From: Streptomyces sp. CB02959
GTDB taxonomy: Bacteria; Actinomycetota; Actinomycetes; Streptomycetales; Streptomycetaceae
Length of the DNA: 64,000 nt
Assembly: GCF_002803155.1 (NCBI RefSeq)
Contig: NZ_NNBP01000005.1
Coordinates: forward strand, 310,001 to 374,000
Direction of reading: 5' to 3'
The notes under the pieces were generated by a model, which saw only the letters and a list, made by a program, of their open reading frames with translations, did not search any database and was not told where the DNA came from. How positions within the stretch are numbered: the stretch's first letter is position 1; every line of letters starts with the position of its first letter. Of the stretch, positions 52,314 to 59,910 are shown piece after piece. A program made the position numbers and the translations under genes.

Positions 52314-53570
52314 TCACGCCGCGGTCCGGACGGCGTCCGGTTCCGGGCGGGCCGGCAGGCCGAAGTCCTGGAGCAGCGCACGGGCGGCCCGGTGGCCGGA
52401 GCGCAGCGCCCCCTGGAGCGTGCCGGTGTCGCGGTGGTCGCCGCACACGTAGAGCCCGGCCAGCACCCGTACGGTGCGCTGCGGATCGTGCGGGGTGGCC
52501 ATCGCGGGCACCGCGTACGGATCGTGATGGCCGGTCAGCAGCTGCCAGTCGTCGGTCCGCAGCCCGTAGATCCGGTCCAGCTGCGGCCGGACGGTCTTGT
52601 CGAGGACGTCCACCGGCAGCGCGGCGGCGGGGCCCAGGACGACGGTGGTGACCAGCGGGCGGCCGGGCGGGGTGCGGGACGGGTCGATCGCGCCGGCGAG
52701 GTAGCTGAAGCCGACGGGGCCCTCGGTCGGCAGGACCAGGGCGGTGTCCCGGCCGGGGCCGCCGCGGGTGCCGGCCGGGGCGTCGGCGGTGTGGTGCAGC
52801 ACGGTGACCGGGTGGAAGGCGGGCCGGCGCAGTCCCGGCAGCAGTTCGACGGCGTCCCGCGCACCGGTCGCCACCAGCACCGCCCGGCACGGTATCCGGC
52901 CGTGCTCGCGGGTGCCTACGCCGTTGGTGTCGACGGCCGTGACCTCCACGGACGTCCGGACCGTGCCCGGCGGCAGACCGGCCGCCAGCAGCTCGGGAAC
53001 GGCCGAGGCGCCGCCCGCCGGGAGCGCCAGCCGCCCCTCCGCGAAGGCCCGCAGCACCTGCGCGGCGCCCCGACTGGAGCCGTGCAGGTGCGGATCGCAG
53101 AGCAGCGCGCCCAACAGCGGCCGCAGGAAGGTGTCGTGGGTGCGCGGCGGGAACGCCGGGCGGCCGGCCAGGGCGTCACTGACCGGACGGTCGGCGGTCC
53201 GCTCCGTACGACGGTCGGCGCGTGTGAGGGCGCGCGCCGCGGAGAGTGCGCCCCTCGTGCACCGCAGCGGACTGATGCGCTGGGCCCGCTGCCCGTTGTG
53301 GAGACTCACCCCCGCCGCGAACGGGCGCAGCGCCAACTCGCCCAGGCCGGGCGTGCGGCGCAGTGCGGCCGGGGAGACCGCCAGCGGGCGGCCGCAGCGG
53401 TCCAGACGGAAGCCGTCCACCTCGTCCGTGACGGACCGGCCGCCGACCCGTGACGCGGCCTCCAGGACGGTGACCGCGAGCCCTGCCCCGGTCAGATGGC
53501 GGGCGGCGGCGAGGCCGGCCGGCCCGGCCCCCACGATGACGACGTCGACGGCCGAAGCGGAGCGCAGCAC
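52314..53570 (-). CDS. NAD(P)/FAD-dependent amine-oxidase-like oxidoreductase
   Basis: A 418-residue flavoprotein with an N-terminal Rossmann FAD motif (VDVVIVGAGPAGLAAARHLTGAGL) followed by EAASRVGGRS, typical of the protoporphyrinogen oxidase/amine oxidase/phytoene desaturase group. The C-terminal FAD contact is LYVCGDHRDTGTLQGALRSGHRAA. The GTG start (VLRSASAVDVV) has GGGAGGGG just upstream and begins right before the FAD motif; an earlier in-frame start adds 15 Arg-rich residues. Substrate unknown. Same strand as the epimerase, 174 bases away. Confidence 0.88.
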   Translation of the reverse strand: MLRSASAVDVVIVGAGPAGLAAARHLTGAGLAVTVLEAASRVGGRSVTDEVDGFRLDRCGRPLAVSPAALRRTPGLGELALRPFAAGVSLHNGQRAQRISPLRCTRGALSAARALTRADRRTERTADRPVSDALAGRPAFPPRTHDTFLRPLLGALLCDPHLHGSSRGAAQVLRAFAEGRLALPAGGASAVPELLAAGLPPGTVRTSVEVTAVDTNGVGTREHGRIPCRAVLVATGARDAVELLPGLRRPAFHPVTVLHHTADAPAGTRGGPGRDTALVLPTEGPVGFSYLAGAIDPSRTPPGRPLVTTVVLGPAAALPVDVLDKTVRPQLDRIYGLRTDDWQLLTGHHDPYAVPAMATPHDPQRTVRVLAGLYVCGDHRDTGTLQGALRSGHRAARALLQDFGLPARPEPDAVRTAA

Positions 53571-53744
53571 ATGCCCCTCCCGAGGTCGGTCCCGGCGGCA
53601 GCGCACGGTTCTCATGCCCGGTGCGGCCGTCCGGGATGCCCAGTGATGTGTCCGAGGACCGTAGGGAGCACCGCGGCCCGGCCGACAGGGGCGCCCTGGG
53701 GGCGCGTCGGAGCGCCCCCGCGCCCCGCTCCGGCCCGCGGCGCG

Positions 53745-54638
53745 CTACGACGCCAGCGCGGCGCGCACCGCGTCGCCGATCCGCGGGTCCGCGAAGCCGA
53801 AACCGGAATCCAGCAGCCGCCGCGGCACGATCCGCTGACTGCCCAGCACGTCCCCCGCGAACTCCCCGAGCGCGACCCGCAGCACCGGCGCCGGCACGGT
53901 GCACAGCGTGGGGCGGCGCAGGACACGGCCCATCACCGCCGTCGCCTCGCGGTTGGTGACCGGCTCCGGCGCGGTGAGGTTGACCGGCCCGGACAGCTCC
54001 TCGGTGGCCAGCAGGTGGCGGAGCGCCGCGATGTGGTCCCGCAGCGAGATGAAGCTCCAGTACTGGCTGCCGTCGCCGAGCCGGCCGCCCAGCCCCAGCT
54101 GGAAGAGCGGGAAGAGCCGTCCCCAGGCGCCCCCGGAGCGCGCCACGACCAGACCGGTCCGGGCGAAGACGGTCCGGATACCGGCGTCCTGGGCGGGCGT
54201 CGCGGCGTCCTCCCACGCCACGCACAGCTCCGGCAGGAAGCCCGCGCCGGCCGGTGCGTCCTCGTCGGTCCGCCGGTCCCCGGTGTCGCCGTAGTAGCCG
54301 ATCGCGCTGCCCGAGACGAAGACCCGCGGGGGGATGTCCATCGCGGCCGTCGCGGTGGCCAGCGTCCGGGTGCCCAGCACCCGGCTGTCGTGGAGCTCCT
54401 GCTTGTACGCGGGGGTCCAGCGGTGGTCGGCGACGCCCGCCCCGGCGAGGTGCACCACCGCCTCGCAGCCGGCCAGGGCCGCCGGGTCCAGCCGCCGCCC
54501 CTTGGGGTCCCAGGTCACCTCGTCGGCCGCCGCCGGCTGCCGGCGGACGAGCCGGACGACGTCGTGGCCGTCCGCGCGCAGGTTCCGGACGAGCGCCGTG
54601 CCGATGAGTCCGGTCGAGCCGGTGATCGCGATCCGCAT
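53745..54638 (-). CDS. TIGR01777-family NAD-dependent epimerase-like protein
   Basis: A 297-residue extended-SDR protein. The NAD(P) site is ITGSTGLIGTAL (residues 5-16), and VVHLAGAGVADHRWTPAYKQELHDSRVLGTRTL is diagnostic of the TIGR01777/YfcH/SulA-like family. The catalytic SGSAIGYYGDTGD holds the Tyr. The C-terminal DUF1731 domain ends VPRRLLDSGFGFADPRIGDAVRAAL. The physiological reaction is not known for the family. Confidence 0.93.
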   Translation of the reverse strand: MRIAITGSTGLIGTALVRNLRADGHDVVRLVRRQPAAADEVTWDPKGRRLDPAALAGCEAVVHLAGAGVADHRWTPAYKQELHDSRVLGTRTLATATAAMDIPPRVFVSGSAIGYYGDTGDRRTDEDAPAGAGFLPELCVAWEDAATPAQDAGIRTVFARTGLVVARSGGAWGRLFPLFQLGLGGRLGDGSQYWSFISLRDHIAALRHLLATEELSGPVNLTAPEPVTNREATAVMGRVLRRPTLCTVPAPVLRVALGEFAGDVLGSQRIVPRRLLDSGFGFADPRIGDAVRAALAS

Positions 54639-54752
54639 GGGGCCATCCTGCCCGCAATCCGGGGAACCACCGGGGAACGGCCCGGGTGCGCCGGGCGGCA
54701 GAACGGCGACCCGGCCGCGCGGACCGCCCCCGGGCCCTGCCGCCGCCCGGCA

Positions 54753-54774
54753 GGCGGGACTTTGCGGACCCGCC
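54753..54774 (-). terminator. Hairpin abutting the DUF4240 stop
   Basis: GGCGGG (54753-54758) and CCCGCC (54769-54774) flank a 10-base loop immediately after the TAG on the minus strand. The stem is short, so it is a weak candidate. Confidence 0.35.
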
Positions 54775-55293
54775 CTAGCCGCGGAAGCGGTTCCACAGCT
54801 GCGGGAAGCGTTCGGCCAGGGTCGCGTCGTCGTCGAGGTCGAGGTAGGTGCCGAGCGGTTCCGGCGGGGCCGGGCGCAGGCCCAGGTCGGGCATGACGGC
54901 GCCGGTCAGCTGCTCGTACGCCTCGTCGGCCGCGTAGCCCAGCTCCTCGGCGTCGCCGTCGGTCTCCTCGTCGAAGTCGCGCAGCAGACGCGCCAACTGG
55001 TCCGGGTCGTGCAGCGCACCCTCGAAGACGTGCCGGCCCTGGCCGATCAGCCAGCAGCGGAAGTAGTCGAAGGCGTCGTCGCTCGCGCCGTCCAGCATCA
55101 GCGCGGCGGCCGCCCACAGGTCCCAGGTGTACGCCCGGTTGTAGCGGGCCTCGAAGTGGCGGGCGAAGTCGGCGACGCGCTCCGGATCGAGCCCGAGCAG
55201 CCGCTCGACCAGCGCGTCGGCCTGTTCCTCGGGGTCACCCCCGGCGGCCGCGCGGGAGCCGTCGACCAGCTCCCAGAACTCCGTCTCGTCCAT
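54775..55293 (-). CDS. DUF4240 protein
   Basis: A 172-residue acidic, helical, soluble protein. MDETEFWELVDGSR, LLGLDPERVADFARHFEARYNRAYTWDLWAAAALMLDGASDDAFDYFRCWLIGQG and the C-terminal LDLDDDATLAERFPQLWNRF match the DUF4240 family. No catalytic residues are known. Start at ATG 55293; a GTG directly before it would add one residue. It is divergent from the second sigma-like gene, across 240 bases that include the inverted pair TCGTTG-N9-CAACGA (55425-55445). Confidence 0.85.
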   Translation of the reverse strand: MDETEFWELVDGSRAAAGGDPEEQADALVERLLGLDPERVADFARHFEARYNRAYTWDLWAAAALMLDGASDDAFDYFRCWLIGQGRHVFEGALHDPDQLARLLRDFDEETDGDAEELGYAADEAYEQLTGAVMPDLGLRPAPPEPLGTYLDLDDDATLAERFPQLWNRFRG

Positions 55294-55533
55294 CACCGCT
55301 CCAGGATCCGTCCTGCCGCCGCGGCCCGCACGCGGAGTGCCCCGGATGCGGCGGCGCGCTTCCCGGGCCGGTGCGCCGGGGCGTCAGGGGTGGCGTACCG
55401 GCGGGTGACCGCGTCGGGATTCCCTCGTTGTGCGGCATGCAACGACGGCAGCGCGGATCCCCCACCGCACCCCCTCCCGCAACGCCCCGGCGTCCCCTGC
55501 CGCACTCCCACTCCGTGAAGGGCGCATCCCGCC

Positions 55534-57450
55534 ATGCCCATGGACGAACGAAGCCGGGCCGAGGTCGAACGCGCCGAGGCGGCCCTCGTCGAGCACTACC
55601 CGCGGCTGGTCCGCCTCGCCTACCTCGTCCTGCCCCCGTCGATGGGCCGCCACCGCAAGGTCCTCACCGCGCACGGCCTGGTGCAGCGGGCGCTGCCGTG
55701 GCGCGGGCCGCGCCGGCCGGCCGGCGCGCTGCCCGCCCAGCGCGGCTCGGACACCGGCGCCGGCTACGACCTGGTCCGCCAGCGCACGGTGGAGCTGGCG
55801 CTGGCCTACGAGGAGCGGCAGCGCCCCGCGGTCCTGCTGCCGACGGTCCCGTTCGTCTGGGGGCTGCGGCTCTTCCCGCGCGCCGGCGGCGCCGACGAAC
55901 TCGCCCTGGACCAGGCCCTGTCGGCGGTCCCGGCCACCGTGCGGGCCGCCCTGGGGCTGTGGCACCTGGAGGGGCTGGACCCGGATGCGGCGCGCGCCGT
56001 CCTGGTACGGGCCGGGGTCGCCGACCCCGACATGCCACAGCGGGCGGCCGGCCAGCTGGACCGGCGGACCGGGGCCGGCGCCGCGGCGCTGCTGAACTCC
56101 GGGGAGTTCGATCCCTGCACCGTCCAGGCCCGGCCGACGGACCTGCTGCGCCGCCGGCAGCGGGTGCGGGCGGCGGCGGTGCTGGCGGCGGTGCTGGCGC
56201 TCGGGGCGGCCGCGGTGGCCCTGCCCTTCGGCGGATCCCCGGACGGGGCGGCCGGGCCCGTCCCCACCGCCGCCCAGCAGGCCCTCGACCCCGGCCGGCT
56301 GCTGCGGACGCCCCACGAGCAGTGGGCGGAGACCTCCAGGGTGGACTTCACCGCCTGGCCGCCGCGCGGCCGCCAGGCCGGCGACCGGCAGCTGCTGGCA
56401 CGGGCGCTGCGGGTCTGGGCCGCCCCGCCCGCCGGCACCCGGATCGTCGCCGCGGCGGACACCTCCACCCGCCCGCCCGCCGCCCCGCCCCGGTTGCTGT
56501 ACGCGGGCCTGATCGACAACGTGATGGTGGTGGTCTTCCACGACGGCGAGCGGCTGGTGCGCTACGCCGAACCCGAAGGGGCCACGCCCACCCTGCACTT
56601 CGCCCGGGTCGACAACGCCGACCTCACCACCGCCGGCGGGCTGGTCATCGGCCGCGGCAACGGCTGGCTGCGGTACCTGATCGCCCCCTGGGTCTCCGAT
56701 GTCGCCGTACGGGACCTGCTCGCCCCCGACGCCCCGCCGCACGGACTGCACCTGGCCCCGGACGGGGTCACCGACCGCATCCCGATCCCGCCCGCGGACG
56801 GCGCCGGCTGCGGGCACTGGCCGGTGACCGCGTTCCGCTCCTCGCCGCGGATCGACGACCGGCGCTCCTTCCTGGTCGCCGACCTCGGTGACCTGGCGCC
56901 GGCGCACCTGACGTACCTGCCGCCGCCCGGGTCGGGCGGACCGGGCGGCCCGGTCGAGGCGACCGGTGCACCTGCCCTGCACAGCTGGGCGCGCACCGCG
57001 TGCTCCCTGCGGTCGCTGCGCGGCACCGGCGTACGGTCCGTCAACAACTGGGCCTACGCCCAGCAGGACCTCCCGGAGGGCGGCGGCACCGCGACCTGGG
57101 TGTGCAACCGGGCCGAGACCTGGCGCGGACCCGGCCGGGCCGTGGTGCAGTTCCAGCCGCCCGCCGCCGGTCCCGTCGACCCGGGGCGGATCGCCGGCCG
57201 GGCCGACGGGACCGCGGTGTGCAGCCCGTTCGGCCGGCATGTGCTCGGCGACGTCCACTGGCAGGCGAAGTCCGGGAAGTGGTACCTGCTCGCGGCGGGC
57301 AGCAGCGAGGTGGCCGGGATCGACGTGGCCGGCGGGGTACGGGCCGGTGCGGAGGCGGCGACGCTGGCGGTACCGGCCGCGCAGAACGCCCCGGCGCAGG
57401 TCGAGGGGCGGCTGCGGGACGGCCGGAGCCTGCGGGCGCTGCGGCCGTAG
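55534..57450 (+). CDS. Sigma-factor-like protein fused to a membrane segment and exported domain (copy 2)
   Basis: A 638-residue paralogue of the protein at 30548-32548. Shared blocks are ALVEHYPRLVRLAYLVLPP (18-35), VWGLRLFPRAGGADELALDQALS (108-130), the juxtamembrane EFDPCTVQARPTDLLRRRQ (191-209), one membrane helix (211-232) and, in the exported part, AETWRG, WVCNR, TACSLR and a WYLLAAGS motif near the C-terminus. The region-4-like helices (PATVRAALGLWHLEGLDPDAARAVLVRAG) are more diverged than in copy 1, and region 2.4-like sequence is less basic, so DNA binding may be lost. The start could be ATG 55534 or 55540. Role unknown; the conserved layout argues for a signalling function across the membrane. 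Confidence 0.8.
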   Translation: MPMDERSRAEVERAEAALVEHYPRLVRLAYLVLPPSMGRHRKVLTAHGLVQRALPWRGPRRPAGALPAQRGSDTGAGYDLVRQRTVELALAYEERQRPAVLLPTVPFVWGLRLFPRAGGADELALDQALSAVPATVRAALGLWHLEGLDPDAARAVLVRAGVADPDMPQRAAGQLDRRTGAGAAALLNSGEFDPCTVQARPTDLLRRRQRVRAAAVLAAVLALGAAAVALPFGGSPDGAAGPVPTAAQQALDPGRLLRTPHEQWAETSRVDFTAWPPRGRQAGDRQLLARALRVWAAPPAGTRIVAAADTSTRPPAAPPRLLYAGLIDNVMVVVFHDGERLVRYAEPEGATPTLHFARVDNADLTTAGGLVIGRGNGWLRYLIAPWVSDVAVRDLLAPDAPPHGLHLAPDGVTDRIPIPPADGAGCGHWPVTAFRSSPRIDDRRSFLVADLGDLAPAHLTYLPPPGSGGPGGPVEATGAPALHSWARTACSLRSLRGTGVRSVNNWAYAQQDLPEGGGTATWVCNRAETWRGPGRAVVQFQPPAAGPVDPGRIAGRADGTAVCSPFGRHVLGDVHWQAKSGKWYLLAAGSSEVAGIDVAGGVRAGAEAATLAVPAAQNAPAQVEGRLRDGRSLRALRP

Positions 57451-57524
57451 CCGCGGGCGGCCCCGGGACGCCGTGGGAAGGCCCCCGGACGGGCTCGCGG
57501 GGGAGCGCGATCCACCGGCCGTGA

Positions 57525-57549
57525 AATCCCGACAGAAGGTGTCGGGATT
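57525..57549. promoter_or_regulatory. Perfect 10-5-10 inverted repeat upstream of the SDR gene
   Basis: AATCCCGACA-GAAGG-TGTCGGGATT lies 75 bases after the sigma-like stop and 56 bases before the SDR start. With no T-run after it, an operator is more likely than a terminator. Confidence 0.6.
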
Positions 57550-57604
57550 GGCTGTCAGGGTCGCCGTGTACGACCGCACGGCAGACAGCAGCGAGGAGAG
57601 ACAC

Positions 57605-58624
57605 GTGACGGCGCAGGAGAACGTGGCGGGGCGGGCGACGGACCGGCGGACGGCGGCCGCGGCGCCCGGCGGACGGGCGCCCGCGGGCGACCTGACCGGC
57701 CGGGTGGCGCTGGTCGCCGGGGCCACCCGGGGCGCGGGCCGGGCGATGGCGGTGGAACTGGGCCGGGCCGGCGCGGTGGTCTACGTCACCGGCCGCACGA
57801 CCCGGGACTCGGTCAGCGAGGTCGGGCGGCCCTCGGAGACCATCGAGGAGACGGCGGAGCGGGTGACCGCGGCGGGTGGCACCGGGATCGCGGTGCCCAC
57901 CGACCATCTGGTGCCGGACCAGGTCGAGGAGCTGGTCGAGCGCATCGACCGGGAGCAGGGACGGCTGGACGTCCTGGTGAACAGCGTCTGGGGCGGCGAC
58001 CGCCTGATCCAGTTCGACACCAAGCTGTGGGACCTGGACCTGGCCGGCGGGCTGCGGATGTTCCGGCTCGGCATCGACAGCCACATCATCACCGGCCACT
58101 TCGCGCTGCCGTTGCTGATCCGGCGGCCCGGCGGGCTGGTCGTCGAGGTCACCGACGGCACCGCGGAGTTCAACCGCGTCTACCGCGACAGCCTCTGCTT
58201 CGACGTCACCAAGAACGTCCCCCACCGGATCGCCTTCGGACTCGCCGCCGAGCTGAAGGAGTACGGCGGCACGGCGGTCTCGCTCACCCCGGGCTTCCTG
58301 CGGTCCGAGGAGATGCTGGACCACTTCGGTGTCACCGAGGAGACCTGGCGCGACGCGATCGCCCGGGAACCGCACTTCGCCATCGCCGAATCCCCGGTCC
58401 TCATCGGCCGCGCGGTGCGGGCCCTGGCCACCGATCCGGACAAGGCGCGCTGGACCGGCCGGTCGCTCTCCAGCGGCCGGCTGGCGAAGGAGTACGACTT
58501 CACCGACGCGGACGGCACCCGGCCCGACTGCTTCGGCTACTTCACGGACGTGGTGCAGGGCGGCAAGGACGCCGGTCCCGAGGACTACCGCGAGCCGGCG
58601 GTGCCTTCCTCCGCCGGGGAATAG
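57605..58624 (+). CDS. Short-chain dehydrogenase/reductase family protein with altered active site
   Basis: A 339-residue SDR. The cofactor motif is VALVAGATRGAGRAMA (a TGxxxGxG variant), followed by YVTGRTTRDS suggesting NADP, and NSVWGG in place of NNAG. The expected YxxxK reads FDVTK (LCFDVTKNV), so the catalytic Tyr is replaced by Phe; a Tyr in VYRDS lies nearby but out of register. The C-terminal TPGFLRSEEMLDHFGVTEETWRDA is typical of a Streptomyces SDR group. The GTG start has GAGGAGAG six bases upstream. The last 40 bases overlap the WYL regulator gene tail to tail. Confidence 0.85.
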   Translation: MTAQENVAGRATDRRTAAAAPGGRAPAGDLTGRVALVAGATRGAGRAMAVELGRAGAVVYVTGRTTRDSVSEVGRPSETIEETAERVTAAGGTGIAVPTDHLVPDQVEELVERIDREQGRLDVLVNSVWGGDRLIQFDTKLWDLDLAGGLRMFRLGIDSHIITGHFALPLLIRRPGGLVVEVTDGTAEFNRVYRDSLCFDVTKNVPHRIAFGLAAELKEYGGTAVSLTPGFLRSEEMLDHFGVTEETWRDAIAREPHFAIAESPVLIGRAVRALATDPDKARWTGRSLSSGRLAKEYDFTDADGTRPDCFGYFTDVVQGGKDAGPEDYREPAVPSSAGE

Positions 58625-59724
58625 CGCGCGGCGGCGCGGCGGGCGGCCGCCGCGAACCGCTCCCGCAGCCCGGAGGGCGAGCGCACCTCGCACTCCGGGC
58701 CGAGCGCCAGCAGCTGGGCGTAGGCGACCTCCTCGGACTCCACGGCCAGGGTGACCGTCAACCAGCCCTGCGCGTCCGGTGCGCCCGCGGCCGTCGCCCG
58801 CTCGACGGCCTCCCGGGCCGCGACCGGCTCGGTGACGTGGGGCAGCTGCCGGACCCCGAGCGGGGAGAGCCGGACCACCACCTCCTCGCGCAGCAGCGAC
58901 CGCCGGAACTGCGCGGCCCGCTCGGCCCAGAACGCGGGCAGGTCGAACTCCGGGTCGCGGACGAAGCGCCCGGCGTCCGCCGCGGCCCCGCCGGGCGGGA
59001 CGCTCCGCAGGCCCGCGGGCGGGACGGCGGGCTCCGCCGCGGTGAAGCGGTCGACGCGGTAGACCCGGAAGCCGGTCCGCTCGCCGCCGCCGGCAGCCGG
59101 TCCCACCGGTCCCACCGGATCGGCCGCCGCCGCGGCGGGCGGCGCTGCGGACCGCTCCGGTGCCGCGCGGGCCGCCACGTACCAGACGCCCGCCTTCAGC
59201 ACGAGACCGTACGGCTCCAGCTCCCGGACCACCTCGCGGTCCCGGCGGAGATAGCGGACCGTCAGCCGGCGGTCGTCCCACACCGCGTCGGCGAGCACCG
59301 GCAGCAGCTCGGGCGTCTCGGGATCGTGGTACCAGCGCGGCGCGTCCAGGTGGAACCGCTGGGCGGCGCCCGACGCGGCGTCCCGCAGCTCGGGCAGCAG
59401 CGCGGCGGAGACCTTCAGCCGGGCCGCGGAGGCGACGTCGGCCAGGCCCATCTCGCGCAGCGCGGAGGGCACTCCGGACAGGAAGAGCGCCTCCGCCTCG
59501 CTGCGGCCGAGCCCGGTCAGCCGGGTGCGGTACCCGCCTATCAGGCGGTAGCCCCCGGACCGGCCGCGGTCGGCGTAGACCGGCACACCGGCCTCCGAGA
59601 GCGACAGCACGTCCCGGGCGACCGTGCGCTCCGAGACCTCCAGCTCCCGCGCCAGCTCGCCGGCCGTCATCGACGGCCGGGACTGGAGCAGCAACACCAT
59701 CTTGATCAGCCGTGCGGCACGCAT
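58585..59724 (-). CDS. YafY-type HTH/WYL-domain transcriptional regulator
   Basis: A 379-residue regulator. The HTH_11 domain is at residues 4-55 (RAARLIKMVLLLQSRPSMTAGELARELEVSERTVARDVLSLSEAGVPVYADRG). The central WYL domain (residues about 135-235) includes LTVRYLRRDREVVRELEPYGLVLKAGVWYVAAR, a presumed ligand sensor, and a C-terminal WCX-like extension follows. The start MRAARLIKM directly precedes the HTH; the longer frame is Pro/Arg-rich. It is convergent with, and overlaps, the SDR gene by 40 bases. YafY-type proteins often control a neighbouring enzyme, and the inverted repeat at 57525-57549 is a candidate target. Confidence 0.9.
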   Translation of the reverse strand: MRAARLIKMVLLLQSRPSMTAGELARELEVSERTVARDVLSLSEAGVPVYADRGRSGGYRLIGGYRTRLTGLGRSEAEALFLSGVPSALREMGLADVASAARLKVSAALLPELRDAASGAAQRFHLDAPRWYHDPETPELLPVLADAVWDDRRLTVRYLRRDREVVRELEPYGLVLKAGVWYVAARAAPERSAAPPAAAAADPVGPVGPAAGGGERTGFRVYRVDRFTAAEPAVPPAGLRSVPPGGAAADAGRFVRDPEFDLPAFWAERAAQFRRSLLREEVVVRLSPLGVRQLPHVTEPVAAREAVERATAAGAPDAQGWLTVTLAVESEEVAYAQLLALGPECEVRSPSGLRERFAAAARRAAARYSPAEEGTAGSR

Positions 59725-59780
59725 GGATCCATCATGCGGGGCGGCACTGACAACGCCCCGCGGACGCGGGACGGGAGGAT

Positions 59781-59823
59781 CCCGTGCGAAGACCCCGGGC
59801 GCGGTGGGTGGTCTTCGCACGGG
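59781..59823 (-). terminator. aceE terminator
   Basis: CCCGTGCGAAGACC (59781-59794) and GGTCTTCGCACGGG (59810-59823) form a perfect 14-bp stem between the aceE stop and the WYL regulator start. Confidence 0.75.
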
Positions 59824-59910
59824 AGTTTGCGGGCGGGCGGCGCCCGGTGTCGGCCGAGGCCGCCCGCGTCCCAGGGGCCCCGCGGTGCACGCACCGCCGA
59901 GGGCCCGGTG

